A stretch of 61,879 bases of DNA from DASTPP01 sp035762175 (GCA_035762175.1 DASTPP010000396.1:1-61879), one strand, 5' to 3'; shown: positions 1 to 11,080, numbered from the stretch's first letter. The notes: generated by a model not told the origin, from the letters alone. Translations and numbers: made by a program.

Positions 1-1
1 G

Positions 2-559
2 TCCGCCGTCGCCGGCCGGGAGGTCGGGGTGCGCGGCGGTGACGTCGCCGAGACGCTGGCCGCGGCGGGTCTGGACGCCGCGGAGTCGCCGTTCCCGGCG
101 CCGCTCGCGCTCAACGTCGTGCCGTGGGCGGGGTCGCTCAAGGACGACGGCTGGTCGTCGGAGGAGCTCAAGGTCCGCAACGAGTCGCGCAAGATCCTCG
201 GGATCCCGGACCTCAAGGTGTCGGCCACCTGCGTCCGCGTCCCGGTGGTCACCACGCACTCGCTCGTGGTGCACGCGACGTTCGCGAGCGAGGTGTCCGT
301 CGACGCCGCCCGCAAGGTGCTCGCCGAGCAGCCGAGCGTGGTGCTGCGCGACGACGCGGCGGCCGGCGAGTTCCCGACCCCTGCGGACGTCGTCGGCGGC
401 GACCCCACCTACGTCGGCCGGATCCGGCAGGCGCTCGACTTCCCGAACACCCTCGAGCTGTTCGTCTGCGGCGACAACCTGCGCAAGGGCGCCGCCCTCA
501 ACACCGCGCAGATCGCCGAGCTCGTCGCCGCCGAGCTGCGCGCCGCCGCCGCGGGGTAG
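2..559 (+). CDS. asd: Aspartate-semialdehyde dehydrogenase, C-terminal part
   Basis: The gene enters from the left edge, so the NADP-binding half and the catalytic cysteine lie outside the window. The visible 185 residues carry family landmarks: NVVPWAGSLKDDG, RNESRKILGIPDLKVSATCV, RVPV followed by THS (the histidine is the acid/base catalyst) and GDNLRKGAALN near the end. The enzyme reduces aspartyl phosphate to aspartate semialdehyde in the cytoplasm, a branch point for lysine, threonine and methionine. The wording of the motifs resembles the actinobacterial type more than the enterobacterial one; that is my impression without a search. The gene converges on the M1 peptidase gene with about 27 bases between stops. 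Confidence 0.9.
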   Translation, partial: SAVAGREVGVRGGDVAETLAAAGLDAAESPFPAPLALNVVPWAGSLKDDGWSSEELKVRNESRKILGIPDLKVSATCVRVPVVTTHSLVVHATFASEVSVDAARKVLAEQPSVVLRDDAAAGEFPTPADVVGGDPTYVGRIRQALDFPNTLELFVCGDNLRKGAALNTAQIAELVAAELRAAAAG

Positions 560-586
560 GGGGCCCCGGGCGGCGGCCCGCGCCGC

Positions 587-3214
<2,628 letters not shown>

Positions 3215-3687
3215 GCTACACCTCCATTGACGGTAGGCCGCCTCTGCGCCGTGCCGTTCGTCGTTCGCGTCGCTCGGCGCGGGCCCCCTCGGGGCAGCGC
3301 GCCCCGAGGACGAATCGACCCGGCGATGCGACGCGCCGCGCGCGGCACGTGGCGGCGAAGGTGAAGCACGGCCCGTGCCGCGACGGCGCGCCCGGCGTCG
3401 AGATCGCTCCGGCGCGCCGCGCAGGCGCATTGCCTACGCCCGACGAGCGTATGGGGCGCGTCGATCGGCCCGGGCAAGCCGGGGCGTTGCCCTCGGGGCG
3501 CGGTCGGCCCGGGCGAACCGCAGCGTGGCCCCTCGTCGCGAGGCGTCCGGGCGCGTCACCTCGCGGGGGCGGCCGGCGCGACGAGCGCACGGCAGAGCGC
3601 TCGCCCGTGCGCCGCGCCCGCGGCGGTCGGGCCGGCCCGCGACCCCTCCCTTCGCCGGGGCCTCGGGCACGACGGGGGCGGCGCCGT
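3215..3687. other. Intergenic stretch without a recognisable gene
   Basis: About 470 bases of GC-rich sequence upstream of the peptidase gene. Open frames occur on both strands, but they are arginine-rich shadows without family features or ribosome sites. It must hold the peptidase promoter, which I cannot locate. Confidence 0.5.
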
Positions 3688-4140
3688 TCAAGACGAACGC
3701 GGCGCGGGCCCGCGGCCCCCGGGGGGCTGCCCGGAGCCCGGCCGCAGCAGGTATTCGAGCGCGGCCGACTCGCTCGTGAAGGCGCGCATACGGCCGGCGA
3801 CCGAGGGGGTCGCCAGGCGCATCATCTGCAACCGCCCGGCCTCGGTCTGCACGAGGATGGCGATCTTGCGGAAGCCGCCGTAGAGCCGGTCATAGTAGCG
3901 CGAGACGACTTGCTCGAAGGCGGGGTCGTTGCGCGGGGGCGCGAGGCGCAGGTCGGCGAGCAGCATGTACTCGGGCCGGTGCAAGTGCTCGCACGCGTCG
4001 AGCAGGGCCTGGTAGGCGACCTGGATCTCGTACGTCGACTCGTAGCCGGCCCGCGTTCGCTGCCGGCGCACGATCTTGTGCTCTTCGTCGAGGGTGACGA
4101 CCAAATGGGCGCTCTGGTAAATCTCGCGCACGCTGCCCAA
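3688..4140 (-). CDS. Small cytoplasmic protein of unknown function
   Basis: A 150-residue protein with no signal peptide and no membrane segment. It starts MGSVREIYQSAHLVVTLDEE and has alternating strand and helix stretches (YEIQVAYQALLDACEHL, EYMLLADLRLAPPRND, RKIAILVQTEAGRLQMMRL), reminiscent of the SpoIIAA/STAS-like small domains common in myxobacterial genomes. That comparison is weak and no function is assigned. The last 20 residues are Gly/Pro-rich and probably disordered. A scrap resembling its C-terminal SAALEYL segment lies just upstream, indicating a lost paralogue. Confidence 0.6.
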   Translation of the reverse strand: MGSVREIYQSAHLVVTLDEEHKIVRRQRTRAGYESTYEIQVAYQALLDACEHLHRPEYMLLADLRLAPPRNDPAFEQVVSRYYDRLYGGFRKIAILVQTEAGRLQMMRLATPSVAGRMRAFTSESAALEYLLRPGSGQPPGGRGPAPRSS

Positions 4141-4263
4141 GGTATCACGGCGCCCCCGCGGGCGCCGACGGCCCCCGCGCCGGCCGCCGGCGCGCCGCCG
4201 CTTTCGGCCCGGCCGCGGCGTCGCCCCACCTCAGCGGGGCCGGCGGGGGCGCGGGCTCGAGCG

Positions 4264-4312
4264 AGGGGGCCGGCAGGTACTCGAGCGCGGCCGACGCGCT
4301 GGTGAGGGGCGC
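4264..4312 (-). pseudogene. Scrap of a paralogue of the 3688-4140 gene
   Basis: Read on the minus strand this segment encodes TSASAALEYL followed by PAP, nearly identical to TSESAALEYL at the end of the neighbouring gene. About 31 of the matching bases align with only a few differences. Nothing similar continues on either side in frame, so I read it as the remnant of a tandem duplication that mostly decayed. Confidence 0.4.
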
Positions 4313-4417
4313 CCGAGCCGGCGCTCGTCGTCGCCGATGACATCGTGGGCGCGGCGGAAGAGCTCGCGCGCGGTGCCGGACGATGCCACGCCGCGCCCGG
4401 CGCCCGCGCGGGATCGC

Positions 4418-5041
4418 TCAGCCCTTGCCGGTGGCCTTGCGCCACGAGGGGCGCTCGCTGACGCGGCCCCACCAGGCGGCGACGTTCGGATGCGACAGGA
4501 TCGCGTCCTTCGCCGACGTCTGCGTGACGTATTCGACGTAGGGCATGTAACAAATGTCGGCGAGCGTGAAGGCGTCGCCGAGCACGTACGGCCCGCGGGC
4601 GAGCTGCCGGTCGAGCACCTCGGTGGCGGCCGAGAGCTTTTCGCTCGCCTCCGCCACCTTCGCCTGGTCGGGCGTGGCGCCGCGCATCGGGCCGAAGAAC
4701 AGCTGGTACAAGATGGCCATCGCGTGCGGGGTGAAGTTCGACGTCTCGACGCTGATCCACTGCTCCATCAGCGCGCGGCCCTTGGCATCTTTGGGGGTGA
4801 GCGTCGGCCCCGGCAGCGTCTCGTCGAGGTAGCGCAAGATGGCGCGCGACTCGTAGAGCCGGAGGTCGCCGTCTTCGATCGCGGGGATCTGCCCGAAGGG
4901 TTGGCGCGCGAGGTGCGGGGGCTGCTTGTGCTCGCCCTTCATGAGGTCGACGACGACCATGTCTGCCTTCGCGCCTTTCTCATCGAGCAGCGTAAGGACT
5001 TTGCGGGTGCAGGTGCTCATCGGGTGGCCGAACAGTTTCAT
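4418..5041 (-). CDS. Glutathione S-transferase family protein
   Basis: A 207-residue protein of normal GST length. The N-terminal thioredoxin-fold domain (residues 1 to about 80) has MSTCTRKVLTLLDEKGA near the glutathione site, the cis-proline region QIPAIEDGDLRLYESRAI, and the ESRAI motif that binds the gamma-glutamyl group. The helical C-terminal domain ends with GDAFTLADICYMPYVEY and VAAWWGRVSERPSW. Family members conjugate or reduce compounds with glutathione in the cytoplasm; the substrate cannot be read from sequence. A paralogue is encoded at 46961-47569. The gene stands alone with no clear operon partner. Confidence 0.9.
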   Translation of the reverse strand: MKLFGHPMSTCTRKVLTLLDEKGAKADMVVVDLMKGEHKQPPHLARQPFGQIPAIEDGDLRLYESRAILRYLDETLPGPTLTPKDAKGRALMEQWISVETSNFTPHAMAILYQLFFGPMRGATPDQAKVAEASEKLSAATEVLDRQLARGPYVLGDAFTLADICYMPYVEYVTQTSAKDAILSHPNVAAWWGRVSERPSWRKATGKG

Positions 5042-5603
5042 GGGCAGCGCCTTTCGTAGGGGCGCGTCGGCCGGCGGCCGCGCGCGGAGGCGCGACCCTA
5101 GCAGAGCGGTCGCCGCCGCCGCCAGGGTCGGCCGCCGCCGCGCGGCCCGAGGCCTCCCCGACGCGGAGCGTCTTGTCCGGCGCCGGCCGAAACCCGCCGC
5201 GCCCGCCGGTCAGGGGGAGCGCGAACTCTGCCATCCGGGGGCCGCGTCGCCTCGGCCGCACCGCCAGCGCCGGGGGCAAGCTCTGCCGACGCGGGCGGCG
5301 TCCCCTCCTGTTGCCTTTGGAGGTGGCGTGAGAGTTGTTTGTAGGTGTTCTGACCATCCCCTCCGTCGGCGGCGCGAGAGCGGCGTGCGGTCGCCCTCGC
5401 CGTCATCCTCGCGGGTGCGGCGTGCGGGCGCCCTCGCCATCATCTTCGCGGGTGGCGCGAAAGAGGTACTCGGCGCCCTTGTCGTCATCGTCACGAAAGG
5501 TCGTAGGGGTTGCATGTAGGCATGCCTGCCGGCGTTCTCACGGACGCGGCGACGCTTGCACCGACCCGTGGCGAGCGCGTAGCCTTGCGGTGAGGGCGCA
5601 ACG
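5042..5603. other. Divergent intergenic region between GST and FHA genes
   Basis: About 560 bases between two divergently transcribed genes, so it should hold both promoters. Open frames here are low-complexity shadows. The recognisable structure is an imperfect tandem repeat at 5383-5456, described separately, followed by a weaker third echo at about 5472-5497. Confidence 0.5.
5383..5456. repeat. Imperfect tandem repeat, two units of about 37 bases
   Basis: The units begin GCGTGCGGTCGCCCTCGCCG and GCGTGCGGGCGCCCTCGCCA and end TCCTCGCGGGTG and TCTTCGCGGGTG. They sit in the leader region of the FHA gene. Function is unknown; it may be slippage or unequal exchange in GC-rich sequence. Confidence 0.5.
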
Positions 5604-6854
5604 TTGCCGGGTCACCGGTCCAAGCAGTGGCGTTTGACGATCGAAGACGACGAGGGGGTGGTGTCGCACCACGCTCTCTCGGGCGACCGATGCACCATCG
5701 GCCGCGCGCGTGATCGCGATCTCGTGCTGCCCGAGGTCACCGTCTCGCGTCGCCACGCGTACCTCGAGCGGTGGGGCGGCGGCTGGCGCATCGTCGACGA
5801 GGGCAGCGACAACGGCACCTTCGTCAACGGCGGCGCCATCACCGGCCCGACCCCGATCGGGGTCAATGACACCGTCCAGCTCGGCGGCTACCGCGTCGGC
5901 CTCTCGTCGGGCGAGTCCGGCCGCGAGCTGCCGCCGCCGCCGGCGCCCGTGACGCCGGCGCGCCTGCGGGTCATCGCCGGCCACGACGTCGGGGCCGAGT
6001 TCTCGATCGAGCAGAAAGACTTCGTGACCATCGGCAGCGGGCGCGACTGCGCGATCCGCTTCTCGCACGAGAACATCGCCCCGCTGCACGCGACCATCCG
6101 GACGGTGCCGGGCGGGCGCTACGAGCTCAGCGACCGCAGCGGCACGGGTCTGCTCTTCGTCAACGGGCGCCCGCTCGTCGGCGAGCAGGTGCTCGAGGGC
6201 GGCGACGCGATCAACATCGGCGGCGTCATCCTGCTGCGCTTCCTCGAGCCGAGTCAGTGGCCCGACCCCCGCTACGACATGGTCTCGCACCCCGACTCGT
6301 GGCTCTCGGTCGATCTCGTCCCCCCGGACGACCGGCCCACGCTCGAAGAGATCCCCGAGGTTGACGTCGAGCCGCTCGCCGACGAGCCCCTCGTTGTCCT
6401 CGAGCTGCCGGACGAGCAGGCGCTTCTCACCAAGACCCCTTACTCTCCCATCCGGCGCATGCCTATCGCCCGCGGGCCGGCCGAGGCCGCCGCGCGGGCT
6501 TCGGGCGCGGGCGAGGCGGGCGCCGCCGGCCCGAACGCCGGGGCGAGCGGGCGAGGCGCCGCGACCGGCCCCGGCTCGGGCGCCGTCGAGCAGGGCAGCC
6601 CGGTCGGGCGCAACCCGGGCGCCGTCGAGCAGGGCGAGGCCGGCGGGCGCAGCTCGGGCGTGATGGCGCAAGGTACGCCGGTCGGGCGAGGCTCGGGGGT
6701 GATCGAGCAGAGCACTTCGGGCGCGGCCGCCGAGAAGGGGGCCGCGGCCGAGCCGCCGGCGGGCGCAGGCGAACGCCCCGCCGAAGACGACACGACGCCG
6801 GTGTCGAGCCGAAGAAAGATGCTGGCGACGCTGCGGCGCCTGGCGTCGTGGTGA
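5604..6854 (+). CDS. Protein with two forkhead-associated (FHA) domains
   Basis: A 416-residue cytoplasmic protein. The first FHA domain (about 10-100) has the phosphothreonine-binding pattern GR at 33-34, SRRH at 48-51 and NGTFVN near 70-75. The second (about 120-215) is weaker, with GSGRDC, LHATIR and SGTGLLFVNG. FHA domains bind phosphothreonine on partners of Ser/Thr kinases, so it is probably an adaptor in kinase signalling; no kinase gene is adjacent. Residues about 285-375 form degenerate repeats around AVEQGSPVGR, and the C-terminus is basic (SSRRKMLATLRRLASW). The start is TTG with GAGGG upstream; no ATG or GTG fits better. Confidence 0.85.
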   Translation: MPGHRSKQWRLTIEDDEGVVSHHALSGDRCTIGRARDRDLVLPEVTVSRRHAYLERWGGGWRIVDEGSDNGTFVNGGAITGPTPIGVNDTVQLGGYRVGLSSGESGRELPPPPAPVTPARLRVIAGHDVGAEFSIEQKDFVTIGSGRDCAIRFSHENIAPLHATIRTVPGGRYELSDRSGTGLLFVNGRPLVGEQVLEGGDAINIGGVILLRFLEPSQWPDPRYDMVSHPDSWLSVDLVPPDDRPTLEEIPEVDVEPLADEPLVVLELPDEQALLTKTPYSPIRRMPIARGPAEAAARASGAGEAGAAGPNAGASGRGAATGPGSGAVEQGSPVGRNPGAVEQGEAGGRSSGVMAQGTPVGRGSGVIEQSTSGAAAEKGAAAEPPAGAGERPAEDDTTPVSSRRKMLATLRRLASW

Positions 6855-7110
6855 GCGCGGCGGGCCCGGCCGAAACGAATCGCGTGGCGGCGGTATACGT
6901 TCCGGACGTCGCGCCCTCGGGCGGCATCAAGCTGACCGTTTTCGTTCGGTGCGCGAGCCCCGCGGGACAGCAGGCGGCAACGAAGATCGTTCATTCTATC
7001 CGCTTCGCCCACCGCTGAGAGGCGACCGCCGGGGCGCCGCCGGGGGGCGCTTTCGCGAGGGCAGGGGCGCCGGGCGGGGGGGCCCGGCGGGCGCGGTGCG
7101 GGGTACGTGG
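6855..7110. other. Intergenic stretch without a gene
   Basis: About 255 bases between the FHA gene and the inverted-repeat element that follows. No supported open frame, RNA or terminator is visible. With the element it separates the FHA gene from the next lipoprotein by almost 490 bases. Confidence 0.4.
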
Positions 7111-7274
7111 TAGGCTCTGTCTGGCGAATGCTCCCGTCGCCCGGCGGCCGATCCGCGGCGCGTTCGACGCCGGCGAAGCGCTTGAAGTCCGGGCGGATTC
7201 CGGCGCGCCCCGCCGGCGCCGAACGCTGGCGTCTCGGCCGCCGCGCTCGGTCCGCCTTCGCCAGGCAGAGCCTA
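7111..7274 (+). mobile_element. MITE-like element, copy 1 (164 bp, TA-flanked inverted repeats)
   Basis: It starts TA then GGCTCTGTCTGGCGAATGC and ends with the near-complement (GCCTTCGCCAGGCAGAGCC) then TA. The interior is a long imperfect palindrome centred on a GGCGGATTCC region, so the unit can fold into one extended hairpin. It has no open frame of its own. Copy 2 at 9315-9478 has exactly the same length and is in the opposite orientation. TA at both outer edges looks like a TA target duplication, as made by IS630/Tc1-mariner-type transposases. I read it as a non-autonomous element; the mobilising transposase is not in the window. Confidence 0.75.
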
Positions 7275-7341
7275 GGGGCCGGGCGTTTACGAATTCATGC
7301 CACCCCCGTCCGACGAAGGGGTCTACTGGGGTGAGCCCGCC

Positions 7342-9267
7342 ATGCGCCGTTGCTTCCGCCTCGCCGCCCGCGCCGACGCCCGCGACTCGGCCCCGCGGCC
7401 CGACCGTTCGGCCTGGGCGCTCGCGCCCTTGCTCTTCGCGCTCGCGTTCGTCGTGGCCTGCGGGGGCTCGCCGCGAGCCCGCAAGCCGGCCGCGCCGCCG
7501 GCCCCGCCCCCCGCGCCGCTCGGCCTCGACGACGTCGCCGCCGAGCCCGTCGAGAGCCCGGCCACGGCCGGCCCGCCCTCCGATCTCGTCATCGCCTTTT
7601 CGGCGCAGAGCCCCGACACGCTGCTGCGCCTCGCCAAGGAGGCGGCGGGCTCGAGCACGCCCTACCTCGCGAACGTCTCCATCGAGCTTCTTTACCAGCT
7701 CGCCCTCGGCCCCGAGCTCGCCGAGCTCGTCGACGCCAAGGCGCCGCTCGACGCCGCCCTCCTCGGCGAGGGCACCGACGGCGACGATCTCGAGACGGTC
7801 CTCGCCGTCGGGGTGGTGCCGAACTTCGCCGCGGCGGCGGCCGCGCGGCTGCAGGTCGATCGGCGTCCGAACGGCGCGCTCTCGGTGCGCGCCAAGGGCG
7901 ACCGCCCCCTCGGACGGCTCGCGGGCATGTGCGAGCTCTGGCCCGCGGCGGGCGCGGTGCCGGCGCGGCTCGTCTGCGGGCAAGAGCCGCGGCTGGTCGG
8001 TCGCCTCGGGCCCTACCTGGCGCGCGAGCTCGCGTCCGAGCCGCGCGGCGGCGGCGTGCGCTTCCGCATCGGGCCCGTGCTGCGCGACGAGATGGTCGAG
8101 CCCAAGCGCAGAGGCCAGGGCGACGACGCCGAGGCGTTCGGGCGGCAGCTCGTGGCGGCGCTCTTCGACGACATCGACGGCTTCTCGATCGACGCCGGCC
8201 TCGACCCGGCCTCGGCGCGCTTCACCTTCACGGCGCACTTCCGCGGCAAGGGCGGCGCGCTCGGCGCCTTCTTGACGGGCGACCCCTCGCGCGCCGGGCC
8301 TCCGCCGCGCGAGCTCGCCGAGCTGCCCGCCGACACCGGCGCCGCGCTCTTCGCGGCCGGCCTGAGCGCCGAGGGCGCGGCGCGCGCGGGCGAGGGCACC
8401 CTGCGGAGCCTCGAGGCGATGATGCGCAGCGACGACGAGCTGCCCCCCGAGGCGCGCGAGCGGGCGATGGCCGCGCTGAAGGGCGTCGCGTTCACGGGCG
8501 GGCCCTGGCTCGCGGCCGCGGGCTACGACGAGGGGGCGGCGCTCGCGGCCGCGAAGGCCAAGGGGGGCCGAGCCCCGGCGCGCGCCGCCCTGCACGGCTG
8601 GCAGCTCTACCTGTTCGACGAGCCGGCCGAGCGCTGGAAGGGCGCCCTGCGCACCCTCATCGCGGTCGACCGGCTGCCCGGCAGCGCCGGCCTTTCGACG
8701 CGAAAGGCGCCGGCGCCCGCGCCGCGGCCCCCGACGTCGAAAGGCGCCTTCGCCGAGGCGCGGGTGACGCCCGCCGAGGGCCTGCCGGCGGGCTCGGCGC
8801 ACTTCGAGTACCGCGTGACGCCGGCCCCGAAGCCGGGCGAGCCCGACGCGGCGGCCGAGCGCCCCTACGTCGACCACGTGCTGGTCGTGCCGAGGGGCGA
8901 CAAGACCTGGGTGGCCGTCGCCGAAGACCCCGCGCTCGCGCGCGCCAAGGTGAAGATCGCGCTCTCGGGCCCGGCGAAGAAGCGCTTCGGCGAGCGCCCC
9001 GAGCTCGCCGACCTGCGGGGCGGCCCCGTCGTCTGGGGCGGCTTCATCACCCGGCGAATGATGAACGCCTGGTCGCTGCCGGACGAATGGCCCAAGAAGC
9101 CGGCCGAGCTGCGCGACGACCTGCTCCGGCTCGGCGACGCGTCCGACCGCTCGCCCGTGCCCTTCGCGGCGCGCGCCGTGCCCGAGGGGCAGGGCCTGCG
9201 CCTCGAGGTGGCGACCCGCGTGGCCCGAGCGACGCTCGAGGTGCTCGTCAAGCAGCCCAACCGGTAG
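7342..9267 (+). CDS. Large lipoprotein of unknown function
   Basis: The 641-residue protein has a signal peptide ending in ALAFVVACGG, whose Cys is a lipobox, followed by a short Ala/Pro linker and a long globular part. Recurrent strand-rich stretches (RFTFTAHFRGKGGALGAF, VRFRIGPVLRDEMV) resemble the large uncharacterised surface lipoproteins of myxobacteria; I recognise no catalytic motif. The ATG at 7342 is preferred over one 15 codons earlier because GGGGTGAG lies about 8 bases before it and the leader then starts with basic residues. The gene is bracketed by two copies of a MITE-like element in opposite orientation. Confidence 0.75.
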   Translation: MRRCFRLAARADARDSAPRPDRSAWALAPLLFALAFVVACGGSPRARKPAAPPAPPPAPLGLDDVAAEPVESPATAGPPSDLVIAFSAQSPDTLLRLAKEAAGSSTPYLANVSIELLYQLALGPELAELVDAKAPLDAALLGEGTDGDDLETVLAVGVVPNFAAAAAARLQVDRRPNGALSVRAKGDRPLGRLAGMCELWPAAGAVPARLVCGQEPRLVGRLGPYLARELASEPRGGGVRFRIGPVLRDEMVEPKRRGQGDDAEAFGRQLVAALFDDIDGFSIDAGLDPASARFTFTAHFRGKGGALGAFLTGDPSRAGPPPRELAELPADTGAALFAAGLSAEGAARAGEGTLRSLEAMMRSDDELPPEARERAMAALKGVAFTGGPWLAAAGYDEGAALAAAKAKGGRAPARAALHGWQLYLFDEPAERWKGALRTLIAVDRLPGSAGLSTRKAPAPAPRPPTSKGAFAEARVTPAEGLPAGSAHFEYRVTPAPKPGEPDAAAERPYVDHVLVVPRGDKTWVAVAEDPALARAKVKIALSGPAKKRFGERPELADLRGGPVVWGGFITRRMMNAWSLPDEWPKKPAELRDDLLRLGDASDRSPVPFAARAVPEGQGLRLEVATRVARATLEVLVKQPNR

Positions 9268-9314
9268 CGCGGAGCGCGCCGAACGTACCGGCCGGAAACC
9301 CCCCGTCGGTGCTC

Positions 9315-9478
9315 TAGGCTCTGTCGGACGAATGCGGACCGAGCTCGGTGGCCGATCCGCACGCCGTCGGGCCGGGCGGGGGGCGAAGGAATCCGCCTGG
9401 ATTTCGAGCTCCCCGCCCGGCCCGAGGGCGCCGCGGATCGGGCACCGGGCGACGGGAGCCTTCGTCCGACAGAGCCTA
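9315..9478 (-). mobile_element. MITE-like element, copy 2 (inverted relative to copy 1)
   Basis: Again 164 bases from TA to TA, beginning GGCTCTGTCGGACGAATGC and ending with GCCTTCGTCCGACAGAGCC. On the reverse strand it matches copy 1 (both then continue CTCCCGTCGCCCGG), so the copies are inverted with respect to each other. The arms within this copy match each other (CGGACGAA) where copy 1 has CTGGCGAA on both arms, a compensatory change. Its right edge is CTAG, and the TAG read on the minus strand is the stop codon of the thioesterase gene at 9476-9922. Confidence 0.75.
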
Positions 9479-9922
9479 GGCCCGGGGCTTGCGTAGCACC
9501 CACTGCACGACGAGCGCGGCGACGCGCACGCCGGCCCCGTCTTCGAGCGCCACCTCGACCTCGATCTCGAGTCGGTCTTCGCTGCGGGCCCGGGCGCGCA
9601 GGGCCCCGATGTCGCCGCGCACCGTGGCCCGCGCGTCGATGGGCCCCGAGGCCGCCTTCAGGTAGTCGATGTGCGCCGACTTGGCGAGCGGCACGAGCGC
9701 GCCGCCCGAGTCGGCGACGAGGCCCGCGATCGCGGCCCCCGAGGCGGCCTCGCCCGCCGTGAAGAGGGCGCCGGCGTGCTGGGTGCCGACGTGGTTCTTG
9801 AGCGAGTCGGAGCCCGGCAGGCGCACGTGCCCGACGCCGGGGCCGGCCTCGACCACGTCGAGCCCGAGGTGCTGGTTGAAGGGCAACGAGCCCAGGAAGG
9901 CCTTGATCGTCGTAGGGTCCAT
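9476..9922 (-). CDS. Hotdog-fold thioesterase-like protein (PaaI/DUF4442 type)
   Basis: A 148-residue protein with the hotdog pattern: HLGLDVVEAGPGVGHVRLP, the central helix segment NHVGTQHAGALFTAGEAASG, then strands AHIDYLKAASGPIDARATV and VRVAALVVQWVL. The family hydrolyses acyl-CoA or acyl-carrier thioesters in the cytoplasm; the substrate is unknown. NHVGTQHAG is the usual active-site neighbourhood. The stop codon is the last TAG of a MITE-like element, so insertion hit the stop or its immediate surroundings without lengthening the protein noticeably. It lies about 70 bases behind the hydrolase gene on the same strand and may be co-transcribed with it. Confidence 0.85.
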   Translation of the reverse strand: MDPTTIKAFLGSLPFNQHLGLDVVEAGPGVGHVRLPGSDSLKNHVGTQHAGALFTAGEAASGAAIAGLVADSGGALVPLAKSAHIDYLKAASGPIDARATVRGDIGALRARARSEDRLEIEVEVALEDGAGVRVAALVVQWVLRKPRA

Positions 9923-9990
9923 CGTCAACTCCGTCAGAGGGGGGCGCTCGCCGCGCGCGAGCGGCGCCCGTGGGGCCCGCGGCTGCCCAT

Positions 9991-11001
9991 TCAGCTCGGG
10001 CCGCTGCCGCTCGTGTTCACGCCGGCCGAGGCGAGCAGCCAGCGCCGCGCGTCGGCCCAGAGCGTGGTGCGAAAGTGGCTCTTGAACCAGCCGAAGTGGC
10101 CGACGCCCTTCACGCCGAGATCGCCCGGGCGCACCGTCACGAGCTCGCGCTCGGCGGCGCGGTAGCGCCCCGCCAAGGCCGCGACCCCCCGCGGCGGCGC
10201 GTAGGCGTCGTCGGCGATCGCGATCGCGCGCAGCTTGCCGGCCCAGCGGCGGTAGCCCGCGTCGGGCCGCTCGGCGACGCGCCGGTCGAGCGCCGCCGGG
10301 TGCCGCCCCCACCGCGCCCAGTCGTACGCCACCCCCCGGGGCAGATCTTCGCCCTGCCCGAGGGCGTTCATCGGCAGGTAGCCGAACGCGTAGGTGAGCG
10401 CCGGCACCCCCACGTACCAGAGCGCCGCCAGGGCCGCCTTCGCCGCGCCGTCCCAGTCGCGCCAGTGCCCCGATTGGGCGCCCACCAGCAGCGCCGAGCG
10501 GTAGGGCGGGTCGTTCATCAGCCCGAAGAGCTGCCCGCCGATGCTGTGGCCGACGAAGAGAAGGGGCAGCTTCGCGTGGCGCGGGTCGTCGTCGGCGAGC
10601 AAGAACTCGAGCTCGCGCGTCGCGGCGGCCATGTCTTGCTCGCCCCAGAGCGCGAGGCGGGCCTCGGCCTCGCCCACGGGCCCCTTGCGCGAGCCGCCGA
10701 TGCCCCGGTAGTCGAAGGTCATGGTGGCGACGCCGTGCGCCGCCATCTCGGCGGCGAAGGCCGAGTAAAACTGCCTTCGTACGCCCATCGCCGGGGCGAC
10801 CAGCAGCTTGGCGACGGGCGGGCGCCCGGCGGGCAAGAACGCGTCGGCCTCGACGCGCACGCCGTCGCGGGTGCCGACGAGGAAGGTCTGCGAGGGGGCG
10901 GGCCGCGGGCCGCCGAGCGAGCGCTCGAGCCCCCGGGCGGCGGCGTCGGCGGCGGTCGAAAGGCCCGCCGGTAGGGAAGCGAGGGTGGCTCGGTCGGTCA
11001 T
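9991..11001 (-). CDS. Alpha/beta hydrolase
   Basis: A 336-residue cytoplasmic hydrolase. The nucleophile elbow is GHSIGG (Ser in the middle) after LPLLFVGH; the oxyanion region is in LLVAPAMGVRRQFY and TMTFDYRGIGGS; the C-terminal VKGVGHFGWFK offers the catalytic His. It looks like a serine esterase or lipase-type hydrolase of unknown substrate. The ATG at 11001 is chosen because GGAGG lies about 8 bases upstream; a longer frame to 11124 would read through two palindromes. The gene follows the TetR regulator on the same strand, with operator-like palindromes between, so TetR control of this gene and the thioesterase is a reasonable inference. Confidence 0.85.
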   Translation of the reverse strand: MTDRATLASLPAGLSTAADAAARGLERSLGGPRPAPSQTFLVGTRDGVRVEADAFLPAGRPPVAKLLVAPAMGVRRQFYSAFAAEMAAHGVATMTFDYRGIGGSRKGPVGEAEARLALWGEQDMAAATRELEFLLADDDPRHAKLPLLFVGHSIGGQLFGLMNDPPYRSALLVGAQSGHWRDWDGAAKAALAALWYVGVPALTYAFGYLPMNALGQGEDLPRGVAYDWARWGRHPAALDRRVAERPDAGYRRWAGKLRAIAIADDAYAPPRGVAALAGRYRAAERELVTVRPGDLGVKGVGHFGWFKSHFRTTLWADARRWLLASAGVNTSGSGPS

Positions 11002-11034
11002 CGGTGTGCCTCCGGGTCGGGGCGGCCCTCGCCC

Positions 11035-11055
11035 AATGTCGCCATCGGAGACATC
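11035..11055. promoter_or_regulatory. Operator-like inverted repeat 1
   Basis: AATGTC and GACATC flank a 9-base centre, giving ATGTC-N9-GACAT. It lies about 35 bases before the hydrolase start codon and shares the AATGT half-site with the stronger palindrome at 11081-11101. Proposed as a TetR-family binding site for the regulator encoded upstream. Confidence 0.4.
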
Positions 11056-11080
11056 GGGGCGAGGCGGGCCGCCGCGTTGC

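Noticed and set aside
5542..6671. Minus-strand frame opposite the FHA gene
   Set aside because: The plus-strand frame has two FHA domains with key residues; the minus frame has no features.
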